From: Hyphomicrobiales bacterium
Lineage (GTDB): Bacteria; Pseudomonadota; Alphaproteobacteria; Rhizobiales; Rhizobiaceae
Assembly (NCBI GenBank): GCA_900471605.1
Contig: UCEY01000025.1
Span: forward strand, 124,001 to 188,000
Length of the DNA stretch: 64,000 nt
Direction of reading: 5' to 3'
A program made the position numbers and the translations under genes. The notes under the pieces are model-generated. The model was not told where the DNA came from and ran no database searches. It saw only the letters and a program-made list of their open reading frames with translations. Below, piece after piece: positions 35,267 to 43,751 of the stretch (its first letter is position 1; each line of letters starts with the position of its first letter).

Positions 35267-36505
35267 TTATCCAAACAACATCTTCAGATGGTCGTTCAGG
35301 AACCGGCCCTTCGGGTCCAATTCCCGTCTCAGCGCTCGAAACTCCCCGGCACGAGGGTAGAGTTTTGTGACGTCGTCGGTGTCGAGGAAATGCATCTTCC
35401 CCCAATGCGGGCGGGAATTGTACCCGCGTAGAATGTGATCGACGTCCTTCAGGAAGGGCCAGTAGTCGATACCCGGACCGCCCGACACCGACAGGGTGAT
35501 GCTGTCCTGGTGGTGAAATGGGCTCATCCATGCCGGATCGCCGGCGGTAAAGCGGTATTCGATCGGGTAGATGCAGTTGGTGTGCTTGTTCAGCATCAAA
35601 TCCCGGACGGCCCTTATCGCCGCCTTGCCGTGTTCGAGGGGAACCGCATATTCCAGTTCGACGAAATTCGGCACGTATTCGATCGGGTAGACGTCGGAAC
35701 TATAGGCGATCTTTTCGAATTCGCTTTCCATCGGAGCGGCTTCGGTAATGTCCATCACCTTCATTTCGCAGACGTCGGCCAGCTTGTTCGTGCTCGATAC
35801 CGCGGACGTGTCGGCAAGGCAGTAGAGATGGCGGCTTTCCGGCGTCGGGCACCAGAAAAAGCCGAAGTGGCGGTGATTGGCGGCCAGTTCGTCGTGACGC
35901 TCCATGCAGGTTTCGAAATCGTCCCGCCACAGGCGCTCGTGCAGGTTATAGGCGTCCATCACGTTGAGCGTCAGCGAGGAAATGACCCCGAGCGTTCCCA
36001 CCGAAACCTGGGCTGCATGCAGCCTGTCGCTGTCGCGACCGTCGATATCGAGAACATCGCCGCTCGCGGTGACGATACGCATGCCGGCAATCGATGAGGC
36101 CAGGTTTCCGAGCTTGATCCCCGTTCCGTGGGTTCCGGTCGTAAACGCACCGGCAACGGCCTGGCTGTCGATGTCGCCCTGGTTGGTCAGAGAAAGGCCG
36201 TGTTCCTTCAACGTCCTGCCGACCTCGTTGATGCGTGTTCCCCCTGCCACCGTGATCTGTTTCCGCTCCCGGTCGATGTTCTGCACGCCGCGCAGATTTG
36301 CGAGCGACAGCAACAGCCCGTTGGTCCCGACCACCGGCGTAAAGGAATGCCCCGAGCCCGACACGCGGACGGCTAGATCACGCCTGTCGGCTTCGTGGAC
36401 GAGCTCCGCCACCTCGGCTTCCGTCTCCGGCGAAGCCTTGAATTGTGAAACGCAATATTGATTGCCGACCCAGTTACGCCACAGGCCGCCTTTTTCCAGA
36501 GCCAT
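35267..36505 (-). CDS. FAD-linked aldonolactone oxidase (D-arabinono-1,4-lactone oxidase family)
   Basis: A 412-residue VAO-family flavoprotein related to arabinono-/gulono-lactone and alditol oxidases, which use oxygen or another acceptor to oxidise a lactone or polyol. VRVSGSGHSFTP at residues 46-57 is the FAD-linking motif; its His is the usual covalent FAD site. GTHGTGIKLGNLAS near 125 belongs to the FAD domain and HWGKMHFLD near 380 is the C-terminal family signature. GAGGTG precedes the ATG. It follows an SDR gene after 8 bases. No signal peptide, so the enzyme is cytoplasmic. Confidence 0.88.
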   Translation of the reverse strand: MALEKGGLWRNWVGNQYCVSQFKASPETEAEVAELVHEADRRDLAVRVSGSGHSFTPVVGTNGLLLSLANLRGVQNIDRERKQITVAGGTRINEVGRTLKEHGLSLTNQGDIDSQAVAGAFTTGTHGTGIKLGNLASSIAGMRIVTASGDVLDIDGRDSDRLHAAQVSVGTLGVISSLTLNVMDAYNLHERLWRDDFETCMERHDELAANHRHFGFFWCPTPESRHLYCLADTSAVSSTNKLADVCEMKVMDITEAAPMESEFEKIAYSSDVYPIEYVPNFVELEYAVPLEHGKAAIRAVRDLMLNKHTNCIYPIEYRFTAGDPAWMSPFHHQDSITLSVSGGPGIDYWPFLKDVDHILRGYNSRPHWGKMHFLDTDDVTKLYPRAGEFRALRRELDPKGRFLNDHLKMLFG

Positions 36506-36513
36506 GTTTCACC

Positions 36514-37281
36514 TCACATCGCTGTAAAACAATTGTCGACAAACAGATGAGTCCCGCTGACGAAGCTGGCGTCGTCGCTCGCGAGGTAAAGTGCCGCCTT
36601 GGCGACCTCGTCCGGCCGGCACATCCTGCCCTGCTGAGCCGCGATGGCGGCATCCGAGACATCGACCCCGTAGCGGGTCAGTTCCTCGACCTCCCTCCTG
36701 CCATGCGGCGTCTGGATGAATCCGGGGCAGACCGCGTTGCAGCGGACGTTGCGGTCGCGAAATTCGACCGCGATTGCCCGGGCAAACATGTGGCACGCGC
36801 CCTTGGTGGTATCGTAGAGCACCTCCATCGGCGTCGCGGCGACCGCCGAGATCGACGACGTGCAGACGATGGACCCGCCGCCCGCCTCGATCATTTGGGG
36901 CAAGACGGCCCGCGTCATCAGGAACATGCTGCGGACGTTGATGGCCATCAGCCGATCCCAGTCTTCCACCGTGGTGTCGAGGAACGGCCGGACGATGATC
37001 GTTCCGGCATGATTGAACAGTACCGTTATCGGCCCGAGTTCACCGGAGATCGCGTCGACCGCCTGTTTCACCTGCAATTCGTCGGAAACGTCGGCGGGTG
37101 CGAACGACACCTTCAGGCCTTCTTCGCGCAACCGGGCGGCGAAGGCCGCCCCCTGGCTCTGCGGGAGATCGACAATCCCGACCGCTGCGCCTTCTCTGGC
37201 AAACAGCTGGCTCGCGGCAAGCCCGCATCCACCCGCGCCGCCACTGATGAGCGCGACCTTTCCATCCAGACGACCGGCCAT
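36514..37281 (-). CDS. SDR-family dehydrogenase, partner of the lactone oxidase
   Basis: Short-chain dehydrogenase of 255 residues. The cofactor loop reads SGGAGGCG in place of the common TGxxxGIG, still Gly-rich. It also has FNHAG for the NNAG motif, Ser in CTSSISA and catalytic Tyr/Lys in YDTTK. GGAGG precedes the ATG at 37281. First gene of a two-gene operon with the lactone oxidase. Together they may turn an aldose or alditol into an aldonate or ketoaldonate. The variant cofactor loop and FNHAG are unusual but within SDR tolerance. Confidence 0.85.
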   Translation of the reverse strand: MAGRLDGKVALISGGAGGCGLAASQLFAREGAAVGIVDLPQSQGAAFAARLREEGLKVSFAPADVSDELQVKQAVDAISGELGPITVLFNHAGTIIVRPFLDTTVEDWDRLMAINVRSMFLMTRAVLPQMIEAGGGSIVCTSSISAVAATPMEVLYDTTKGACHMFARAIAVEFRDRNVRCNAVCPGFIQTPHGRREVEELTRYGVDVSDAAIAAQQGRMCRPDEVAKAALYLASDDASFVSGTHLFVDNCFTAM

Positions 37282-37292
37282 TCATCCTCCAA

Positions 37293-37308
37293 CCGTTGTC
37301 GATAACGG
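37293..37308. promoter_or_regulatory. Imperfect palindrome upstream of the SDR-oxidase operon
   Basis: CCGTTGTCGATAACGG has 14 of 16 symmetric positions and lies 12 bases upstream of the SDR start codon, next to its ribosome site. It could be an operator for a LacI-type regulator, for example the one at 34171, but its core differs from the ACCGGT sites there. Confidence 0.35.
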
Positions 37309-37505
37309 CCGATCGATGGCTGGGCAGGGCTTTTTCGCGCCTCTTGTTCTCCGGCCGGCGAAGGGCGGCTATACTTCTGCTTGACGGAAGCAACTTGGCC
37401 TAAATTCGCGCCATGGTCCATGGGGATATGACCCAGTGCCGTTCACGTCGGGAGGGTGGCCGGCCAACCTGACATGCGTTGGCAGACGGACGCCCGACAT
37501 CCTCG

Positions 37506-38240
37506 TCAATGCGCCGTTCCCAGCATCGCCCGGCGAATGTCCTCATTGGCGATGCCGCCGTCCGAGCGTTTGAACTCCCGGTGAATGCTGCCATGCGCCA
37601 GCACATAGGCGCGCGAGGATACGTCGACTGCCTGGAAGAAGCTCTGCTCCGCCATGAGGATCGTCATGCTGCTCCTTTCGCGAAGGTGCGTGATGGCGTT
37701 CAGGACGTCGCGCACAACGATCGGCGCCAGCCCTACCGACGGTTCGTCGATGACCATGATCTTCGGCGCGGTCATCAGCGAACGGGCGATCGCCAGGAGC
37801 TGCTGCTGGCCGCCGCTCATCGTCGCGGCGATCTGCCTGCGGCGTTCCAGAAGCAGCGGGAAGGTCTCGAAACAGGAGGCAAGGTTTTCCTTCATCCGGC
37901 CGCTGACCAACGGATTGCTGCCGGCGAGCCTGAGATTGTCCTCCACGGAAATATTCGGCACCAGCCGCCGCCCTTCCGGCACGATCGAAAGGCCCAGCCG
38001 GACGATCTCGTGCGGCGGAAGCTTCGTAAGATCGCTGATCTTGCCATCCCATTCGAGCAGGATGCGGCCGGCGCTGGCGCGCACGAAACCCAGCACGCAG
38101 TTGAGCAGGGTGCTCTTGCCGTTGCCGTTCATTCCAAGCAGGGCCACCATCTCGTTTTCGTTCACTTCCAGCGAGACATTGCGGAGCACGGAGACGGCGC
38201 CGTAGCCGGCGGACAGATTTTCGACGATCAGCCTATTCAC
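37506..38240 (-). CDS. livF: Branched-chain-type ABC transporter ATP-binding protein LivF
   Basis: Second ATPase of a Liv (HAAT)-family importer, 244 residues. Walker A is GMNGNGKST near residue 36, the signature MSGGQQQL near 139 and Walker B KIMVIDEPSVGLAP near 158. LivF-type proteins end soon after, as here. It overlaps livG by 8 bases. The operon lies divergent from a ring-cleavage operon, so the importer may take up an aromatic or carboxylated compound rather than amino acids. Confidence 0.92.
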   Translation of the reverse strand: MNRLIVENLSAGYGAVSVLRNVSLEVNENEMVALLGMNGNGKSTLLNCVLGFVRASAGRILLEWDGKISDLTKLPPHEIVRLGLSIVPEGRRLVPNISVEDNLRLAGSNPLVSGRMKENLASCFETFPLLLERRRQIAATMSGGQQQLLAIARSLMTAPKIMVIDEPSVGLAPIVVRDVLNAITHLRERSSMTILMAEQSFFQAVDVSSRAYVLAHGSIHREFKRSDGGIANEDIRRAMLGTAH

Positions 38241-38946
38241 CGAAATACACCCTCCGAACCAGTGGATTTTCCGCGATCTCGGCCGAGGTGCCGGATGCGA
38301 TCAGCCTGCCTGTCTCGAAACAGACGATCCGCTCCGAAAAGCGCATGACGGCATGCATGATATGCTCGATCATGATCACCGCGACGCCGGACCGGTTGAG
38401 CGCAAGCAATATTGCCAGAACCTCGTCAATTTCCCCTTCCGAAAGGCCCGCCATCGCCTCGTCGGCGATCAGCACCTTCGGGTCGCCGACAAGCGCCCGG
38501 GCAAGTTCGAGCTTGCGCAGTTCGAGCTGCGACAGGCTTTCGGAGGGATGGGAGATGCGACCGGCGAGGCCGACGCTCGTCAGTACCGAGCGCGCCCGCT
38601 CCTCCTTGCTGCCGTCGATATGGCAATAGTCCAGCGGCACGAGCAGGTTTTCCAGCACCGTCATGCCGTTAAAGGGCCGCGGAATCTGGAAGCTGCGGGA
38701 TATGCCGAGCCGAGCCCGCCTATGGGCCTCGATATGGGAAATATCCCGCCCCTGGAAATGTATGGAGCCTCTGTCGGGACGGTAGACGCCGGTGATACAG
38801 TTGATCAGCGTCGTCTTCCCGGATCCGTTCGGGCCGATGATGCCGAGCCGTTCGCCGGCTCGCAGGTCGAGATCGAGGGGTCCGAGCGCCCGGAACGCGC
38901 CGAACACCTTTTCGACGCCCTTCATCGAAAGAACAATCTCGCTCAT
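38233..38946 (-). CDS. livG: Branched-chain-type ABC transporter ATP-binding protein LivG
   Basis: First ATPase of the importer, 237 residues. Walker A GPNGSGKTT lies near residue 35. The LivG-specific segment RLGISRSFQIPRPF follows, then a signature reading LSQLELRKLELARAL rather than LSGGQ, and Walker B VLIADEAMAGLS. The ATG at 38946 overlaps the livM stop by 4 bases. The altered signature is common in LivG relatives for aromatic acids and urea. Confidence 0.92.
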   Translation of the reverse strand: MSEIVLSMKGVEKVFGAFRALGPLDLDLRAGERLGIIGPNGSGKTTLINCITGVYRPDRGSIHFQGRDISHIEAHRRARLGISRSFQIPRPFNGMTVLENLLVPLDYCHIDGSKEERARSVLTSVGLAGRISHPSESLSQLELRKLELARALVGDPKVLIADEAMAGLSEGEIDEVLAILLALNRSGVAVIMIEHIMHAVMRFSERIVCFETGRLIASGTSAEIAENPLVRRVYFGE

Positions 38947-39896
38947 GGCTTCGCTCCTCCGGACGGCTTGCGGCCGAAGAGATCGGCAAGCCCGCCCGGC
39001 GCGAAGGCGACGAAGGCGATCAGCACCAGGCCGACGAACAGGATATTGAGCTCCGACGAAATCGTGACGGTCGCTATCTGCTGTACGGAAGCGAGCAGCA
39101 GCGCGCCGAGAACCGGACCCGACCAGCTCTTCGTGCCGCCGATCAGCGGCATGGCGATGGCATTGAGGCCGATGATCAGGCTGAAAGCCGTGACCGGCTC
39201 CACATAGGACGTGTAGAAGGGATAAGGCGCGCCGGCCGCCGCCAGCACCGCTCCACTCAGGGCGCAGGCAAGCAGCTTGAGGCGCAGCGTCGGCACGCCT
39301 GAGCATTCCGCCGCATCCTCGCTGGCCTTGACCGCACGCAGACCACGGCCGATCCAGGAGATTTCGACAAAGCGGGCAAGCGCCACGCTCGCAACCGCGA
39401 TGATCAGCATGACGGTGAAGTTATATTGCGACGGACCGGGGCTCCAGGCAGGCGGGCGCGGACCGTAAACGGCCATGCCGCTTGCTCCGCCGAGGGCGGA
39501 AATGTTGTGCACGATCGTCTCCAGCACGACGACGAGACCGAGTGTGGCGATGGCGAAATAGACGCCCTGGATGCGCAGCGTCAGATATCCCGTCAATACG
39601 CCGAGGATGGCTCCGAAGATCGCCGCAGCGAGGATACAGAGCGGCAGCGGCAAGCCGAGGGTGGTGAACAGGAAGGCCGAGAGATAGACGCCCGACCCGA
39701 AGAAGCCTGCTGCGCCGAAATTGATATAACCTGCGTAACCGCCAAGGATATTCCAGCCAGTGGCGATCGTCACATATTGGAGGACGACGTAGCCGACGAA
39801 AAAATAGAACGGGTTGCGGACCATCCAGGGCAGAAGAAAGCCGAGCACGAGCACGATGCCCACCGCCGCGAGAAACAGGAAGGAGTTCTTTCTCAT
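38943..39896 (-). CDS. livM: Branched-chain-type ABC transporter permease LivM
   Basis: Inner-membrane permease of 317 residues with about nine helices. GWNILGGYAGYINFGAAGFFGSGVYL near residue 47-72 is the LivM hallmark (seen as GGYAGYINFG). The loop RGLRAVKASEDAAECSGV near 180 contacts the ATPases. The ATG at 39896 overlaps the livH stop by 4 bases, so the subunits are translationally coupled. Confidence 0.92.
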   Translation of the reverse strand: MRKNSFLFLAAVGIVLVLGFLLPWMVRNPFYFFVGYVVLQYVTIATGWNILGGYAGYINFGAAGFFGSGVYLSAFLFTTLGLPLPLCILAAAIFGAILGVLTGYLTLRIQGVYFAIATLGLVVVLETIVHNISALGGASGMAVYGPRPPAWSPGPSQYNFTVMLIIAVASVALARFVEISWIGRGLRAVKASEDAAECSGVPTLRLKLLACALSGAVLAAAGAPYPFYTSYVEPVTAFSLIIGLNAIAMPLIGGTKSWSGPVLGALLLASVQQIATVTISSELNILFVGLVLIAFVAFAPGGLADLFGRKPSGGAKP

Positions 39897-40771
39897 CGCG
39901 CCGCTCCGAACAGGCCCTGCGGGCGAAATGCAAGGCCCAGAAGCAGGATCGCGAAGGCGACGCCCGGGGACCAGGAGGGATTGAGATAGCTTGCAACCAG
40001 GGCCTCGGCGACGCCGATGACGATGGCGATCACGAGGTTGCCGGGGATGGAGCCCATGCCGGCCAGGACGACGATGGCGAACACCCGCCCGATCTGGAAC
40101 CGTCCGCCAAAGGGCTCGACCGGGCCGATCATGATCAATGCGGCGCCGGCAACGACCGCCGTCGCCGTGGCAATGCCGAAAGCGTGCCGCTTGACGGCTG
40201 CCGGATCCAGGCCGGCAATCGACAGCGCCCGCTCCTCATGGGCGACGGCGCGGATAGCGGTGCCGGAATTGGTGCGGCTCAGATAGAGCCAGACAGCGGC
40301 AATCATCACCGGGCCGAGCAGCGCGGGGATCAGCAGCCGGTAGGGAACCGTCAAGGCGCCGAACTTCAGGCTCGAGCCGATATAGGAGACGTTCACGGAC
40401 TTGAGTTCGGAACCAAAGCTCAGCACCAGAAGAATTTCGACGACAAGCGACAGCCCGAAGAACAGCGTCAGGCTCTGAAGCACATTGGCGCCGCCGCGTC
40501 GCTCGAAGACCCGCGAATAGAAGAGGTAAAGCGCGAGGCCGAGCACATAGAAGGGAACCAGGCCGATCACGGCGGCAACGATCGGATCGAGCCCCCATTG
40601 CGCCAGCGTATAGACAAAGAAGGCGCCGGCGACGACCAGCGTCGGATGCGCGATATTGGGAATGTGAAGGATGCCGAAAGTGATGGCGAGCCCCAGGGCA
40701 AGCGATGCATAAACGCTGCCCAGCAGAATGCCCGTCACAATGGCGTTCAGCAGAATGTCGATCGAGAACAT
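39893..40771 (-). CDS. livH: Branched-chain-type ABC transporter permease LivH
   Basis: Inner-membrane permease of 292 residues. The first helix runs into GILLGSVYASLALGLAITFGILHIPNIAHP, the LivH hallmark (residues 14-43; GSVYASLALGLA visible). The cytoplasmic loop AIRAVAHEERALSIAGLD near 190 matches the family. It follows the binding-protein gene after a hairpin at 40785-40805. Confidence 0.92.
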   Translation of the reverse strand: MFSIDILLNAIVTGILLGSVYASLALGLAITFGILHIPNIAHPTLVVAGAFFVYTLAQWGLDPIVAAVIGLVPFYVLGLALYLFYSRVFERRGGANVLQSLTLFFGLSLVVEILLVLSFGSELKSVNVSYIGSSLKFGALTVPYRLLIPALLGPVMIAAVWLYLSRTNSGTAIRAVAHEERALSIAGLDPAAVKRHAFGIATATAVVAGAALIMIGPVEPFGGRFQIGRVFAIVVLAGMGSIPGNLVIAIVIGVAEALVASYLNPSWSPGVAFAILLLGLAFRPQGLFGAAR

Positions 40772-40784
40772 ATAAAGGGTCCTT

Positions 40785-40805
40785 GAGCCGGCGACCCGCC
40801 GGCTC
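40785..40805 (-). terminator. Intra-operon hairpin after the binding-protein gene
   Basis: GAGCCGGC (40785-40792) and GCCGGCTC (40798-40805) make a perfect 8-bp stem with a GACCC loop. It lies between the binding-protein stop and livH on the minus strand, without a T-run. Confidence 0.6.
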
Positions 40806-40824
40806 TCTGGATCGGTTGACGGGA

Positions 40825-42093
40825 TTAGCTGGCGCGCGCCTTGTTGTAGGGAGCGGCGAGATCGCCCGTCTTCAGCGACGGCGGATCGAGGATGACCTGG
40901 CGGCCCGGGCTGCGGAACTGTTCGAGGTCGTTGCCCTTGATACCCCGCAGTTGCACCATCAGCACGCGCCGCTCCTTCCAGTCGCCGATCTCGTTGAAGG
41001 CGATCTTGCCGGCGATCGTGTCCACCGCGTTGGCGTGCAGGAAAGCCGCCATCTTTTTGGGATCGACCGATTTCGAACCGGTGATGGCGGCCGCGGCGAT
41101 CTGGCCTGCAACATAATAGAAGGGCGGGATGTAGTAGCCGAGCGGATCGACGCCCTGCTTGACGGCGATCGGCGTGTAACGATCGAAGAAGCCCTTGATC
41201 GCAGGGGTCTGCATGGTCGGCTCGGGAACGAAGGTATGCGAATTGACGAGACCGTTCAGTTCCGGGCCAAGAGAGCTCAGGAGCGCGCCGTATTGCGGTC
41301 CGATCATGGCGCCGCCGAAAAGCTTCACCTTGTCGGAAATGCCGATTTCCTTGACGCCGCGGATGATCGCGGTGCTGTCGGCCGGATATGAGGCAATGAA
41401 GATCGCGTCGGGATCGCCGGCATTGATGTTGCGGATCATCGCCGAGAAGTCGGAGGTGTTCGGCGGATAGCTCTGGTTGAAGACGATCTCCATGCCATAT
41501 TCCTTGGCGACCTCCGCACCGCCCTTCGCCGCGTTTTTGGAAAACTCCAGATCCGCATTGATGATGGCGATCTTCTTCACCCCTTGCGCCTTGGCAAGGT
41601 CGAAGAAACCGCGGGCCCAGTCGCGGCCGGAATTCGGTCCCCAGGGACCGCTATGGAAGAACTTGTCGTGCTTGGCGACATCGTTTCCGGCAAGTCCGAA
41701 CATGCCGACCATGAACAGATCGCGCTGCTTGATGAACGGCATGACCGGCGCCGACAGATTGGCGCCATAGGGCGAAAACAGCACATCGCAGGCATCGACA
41801 TCGACGAGCTTCGAATAGATCGCCGGCACGTTCGCGGCACTGCTCTGGTCGTCATAGGTGACCAGTTCGACCTTGCGGCCGAGAAGACCGCCCGCCGCGT
41901 TGACGTCGTCGCGCCACAATTCGTAGCCGATGAGGCCGTTCTTGGTGCTGGCCAGCGGACCGGTCAGCGAAACGCTGGCGCCGATCCGGATCGGCTTGTC
42001 CTGCGCAAACACCCTGTTTCCGAGGATCGCAGGCGCAACGAGACTTGCAGCCGTGGCGGCCGCGAGCTTGTGAAACTGACGTCTTGTCTTCAT
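40825..42093 (-). CDS. livK: Branched-chain-type ABC transporter substrate-binding protein with Tat-like signal
   Basis: Periplasmic type I binding protein of 422 residues. The N-terminus has TRRQFHKL followed by AAATAASLVAPAIL, close to the twin-arginine export consensus, with cleavage after VFA. The mature part starts KPIRIGASVSLTGPLAS, as in Liv binders for aromatic acids. The ATG at 42093 has GGGAGGG upstream; an open frame runs further but starts without a ribosome site. A folded or cofactor-containing state before export is implied if the Tat motif works. Its ligand is likely the substrate of the linked catabolic operon. Confidence 0.9.
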   Translation of the reverse strand: MKTRRQFHKLAAATAASLVAPAILGNRVFAQDKPIRIGASVSLTGPLASTKNGLIGYELWRDDVNAAGGLLGRKVELVTYDDQSSAANVPAIYSKLVDVDACDVLFSPYGANLSAPVMPFIKQRDLFMVGMFGLAGNDVAKHDKFFHSGPWGPNSGRDWARGFFDLAKAQGVKKIAIINADLEFSKNAAKGGAEVAKEYGMEIVFNQSYPPNTSDFSAMIRNINAGDPDAIFIASYPADSTAIIRGVKEIGISDKVKLFGGAMIGPQYGALLSSLGPELNGLVNSHTFVPEPTMQTPAIKGFFDRYTPIAVKQGVDPLGYYIPPFYYVAGQIAAAAITGSKSVDPKKMAAFLHANAVDTIAGKIAFNEIGDWKERRVLMVQLRGIKGNDLEQFRSPGRQVILDPPSLKTGDLAAPYNKARAS

Positions 42094-42111
42094 AACTTTC
42101 CCTCCCAAAGA

Positions 42112-42137
42112 AAATTCGCTAGACGAATAAATATTCG
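42112..42137. promoter_or_regulatory. IclR-type operator array, transporter side
   Basis: Three alternating half-sites occur: ATTCG (42114-42118), CGAAT (42124-42128) and ATTCG (42133-42137). They form ATTCG-N5-CGAAT and CGAATA-N2-TATTCG palindromes between the binding-protein gene and the divergent iclR gene. The 18-base stretch AAATTCGCTAGACGAATA at 42112 recurs exactly at 43111. Binding by the IclR protein at 42212 is inferred. Confidence 0.7.
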
Positions 42138-42211
42138 CATAACGATAGGCAGTGGGCCTTGCGCTTGTCAATCCCGTGTGCGAACGAAAAACGGAAGCGC
42201 AGGAGAATTCG

Positions 42212-43027
42212 ATGATCGACAGCAATTCACCCGAGTTCGTCGAGGCTTTGGCAAGGGGTCTGTCCGTTCTGGAAGCTTTCGATTCCCGGGACCCCGAGAT
42301 GACACTCGCCGAGCTTTCCCGGAAAGTCGGAATGTCAATCGCCACCGTCCGGCGCAACGTGCTGACTTTGGAAGCACTGGGCTTCATCCGCCGGCACAAC
42401 AAGCATTTCCTGCTCGCGCCTCGCGTCCTCACCCTCGGATCGGCCTATCTCAACGCCTTCAATGTCGAGGAAGCGGTGACGCCCGAACTCCACCGGATCA
42501 CCTCGCAGTTCGGCGATGCCGCCAACATGGCGGTGCTCGACGGCACCAACGTGCTCTACATTGCCCATCTTTCGGAAAGCCGCGGCGTGCGCCGCAACGC
42601 CAGTCTCGGCGTCACCTATCCGGCCTACGCCACCTCGATGGGGCGCGTGCTGCTCTGCGCCTTGGCGGAAGAGGAGATCGACCGGTATTTCGAGACCTAC
42701 GCACCCGTCAAGCTCACGGACTATACCGTGACCGGTGAGCCCGAACTGAGGGAGATCCTTCTCGAAACCCGTACCAAGGGCTATTCGATCACCGTCGACC
42801 AACTCGACTACGGCATTACCGCGATCGCCGTGCCGGTGAAGGACAACACCGGTCGCGTGGTCTGTTCGATCAACAGCTCCGGCTACACGCCGCGGCTGAC
42901 GCCCGACGAGTTGATCGAACAGCGCCTGCCGGAAATGCGGCTTGCCGCAAACCGCCTCTCGCAACTCTTCACCCGTTTCCCGGCGCTGCTGCATTCGTTG
43001 GGACCGACGACGGCTGCGGTACGCTAA
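42212..43027 (+). CDS. IclR-family transcriptional regulator (PcaR/PobR-like)
   Basis: A 271-residue regulator with an N-terminal winged helix-turn-helix (residues 10-70; LAELSRKVGMSIATVRRNVLTLE) and a C-terminal IclR effector domain from about 85. TVDQLDYGITAIAVPVKD is a family hallmark near 190. AGGAG lies before the ATG at 42212; an earlier GTG-like start is rejected. It resembles the PcaR/PobR subgroup that controls aromatic-acid catabolism, which fits the extradiol dioxygenase downstream. Likely target sites are at 42112-42137 and 43091-43131. Confidence 0.92.
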   Translation: MIDSNSPEFVEALARGLSVLEAFDSRDPEMTLAELSRKVGMSIATVRRNVLTLEALGFIRRHNKHFLLAPRVLTLGSAYLNAFNVEEAVTPELHRITSQFGDAANMAVLDGTNVLYIAHLSESRGVRRNASLGVTYPAYATSMGRVLLCALAEEEIDRYFETYAPVKLTDYTVTGEPELREILLETRTKGYSITVDQLDYGITAIAVPVKDNTGRVVCSINSSGYTPRLTPDELIEQRLPEMRLAANRLSQLFTRFPALLHSLGPTTAAVR

Positions 43028-43090
43028 CCTTCGGCTCCCTCGAAATTTTCCCGCGTGCCCTGACGAGGGCTTGACACCCCGGCCATTTTG

Positions 43091-43131
43091 CGAATTCATT
43101 ATACGAATATAAATTCGCTAGACGAATATTC
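43091..43131 (+). promoter_or_regulatory. IclR-type operator array, catabolic-operon side
   Basis: Half-sites CGAAT (43091-43095), CGAAT (43104-43108), ATTCG (43113-43117) and CGAAT (43123-43127) stand just upstream of the reductase gene. They include the exact 18-base copy AAATTCGCTAGACGAATA (43111-43128) shared with the transporter promoter at 42112. The half-sites repeat about every 9-13 bases, which suggests binding of more than one regulator dimer. Confidence 0.7.
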
Positions 43132-43154
43132 TACGTTGACGGGAGGAATTTTTC

Positions 43155-43730
43155 ATGGCGCGATTGACCGTCGCGGTCATTGTCGGCAGTGCACGCCAGG
43201 CGTCACTCAACCGGCTGCTGGCGCTCGCCCTGACAAAGCTCGCAAAACCCGATATCGGGTTCGACTGGATCACCATCCGCGACCTGCCGATCTTCGACCA
43301 GGAGGTGCTGGATGCGGGCACCCCGCCGCAGGTCCGGCGGCTGAAAGATCAGATAAGCCAGGCCGATGCCCTGCTTTTCGTCACTCCGGAGCACAATCGC
43401 TCGATCTCGGCGATGCTGAAAAACGCCATCGACTGGGGATCGAGGCCGAGGGACGCCAGCGTCTGGGCCGGCAAGCCGGCGGCGATCACCGGTGCCTCCT
43501 ATGGGCGGATCGGCACGGCGGCCGCGCAGCAGCACCTGCGGGCCATTCTCGGCTGCCTCGACGTGGCTGTAATGGGATTGCCGGAGGCCTTCATCCACCT
43601 CACGCCCGGCCTCATCACCCCGGAAGGCGACGTGACCAATGAGGAGACCCGCCTGTTCCTGCAGCAATTCATGGATCAGTTCGACCGTTGGGCCAGCCGC
43701 TTCGCCGGCAAGACGAGCGCCCCGGCCTGA
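43155..43730 (+). CDS. NAD(P)H-dependent FMN reductase family protein
   Basis: Flavodoxin-fold reductase of 191 residues. The phosphate-binding loop reads VGSARQASLNRLL at residues 10-22, and the flavin-contact loop is TPEHNRSISAMLKNAIDW near residue 77-94. GGGAGG precedes the ATG. First gene of the IclR-controlled operon. Such reductases supply reduced flavin to a monooxygenase or reduce quinones. No flavin monooxygenase gene is in the visible operon, so a quinone- or azo-reductase role is also possible. Confidence 0.88.
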   Translation: MARLTVAVIVGSARQASLNRLLALALTKLAKPDIGFDWITIRDLPIFDQEVLDAGTPPQVRRLKDQISQADALLFVTPEHNRSISAMLKNAIDWGSRPRDASVWAGKPAAITGASYGRIGTAAAQQHLRAILGCLDVAVMGLPEAFIHLTPGLITPEGDVTNEETRLFLQQFMDQFDRWASRFAGKTSAPA

Positions 43731-43751
43731 CCCAAACCCAAGGACTTGAAC

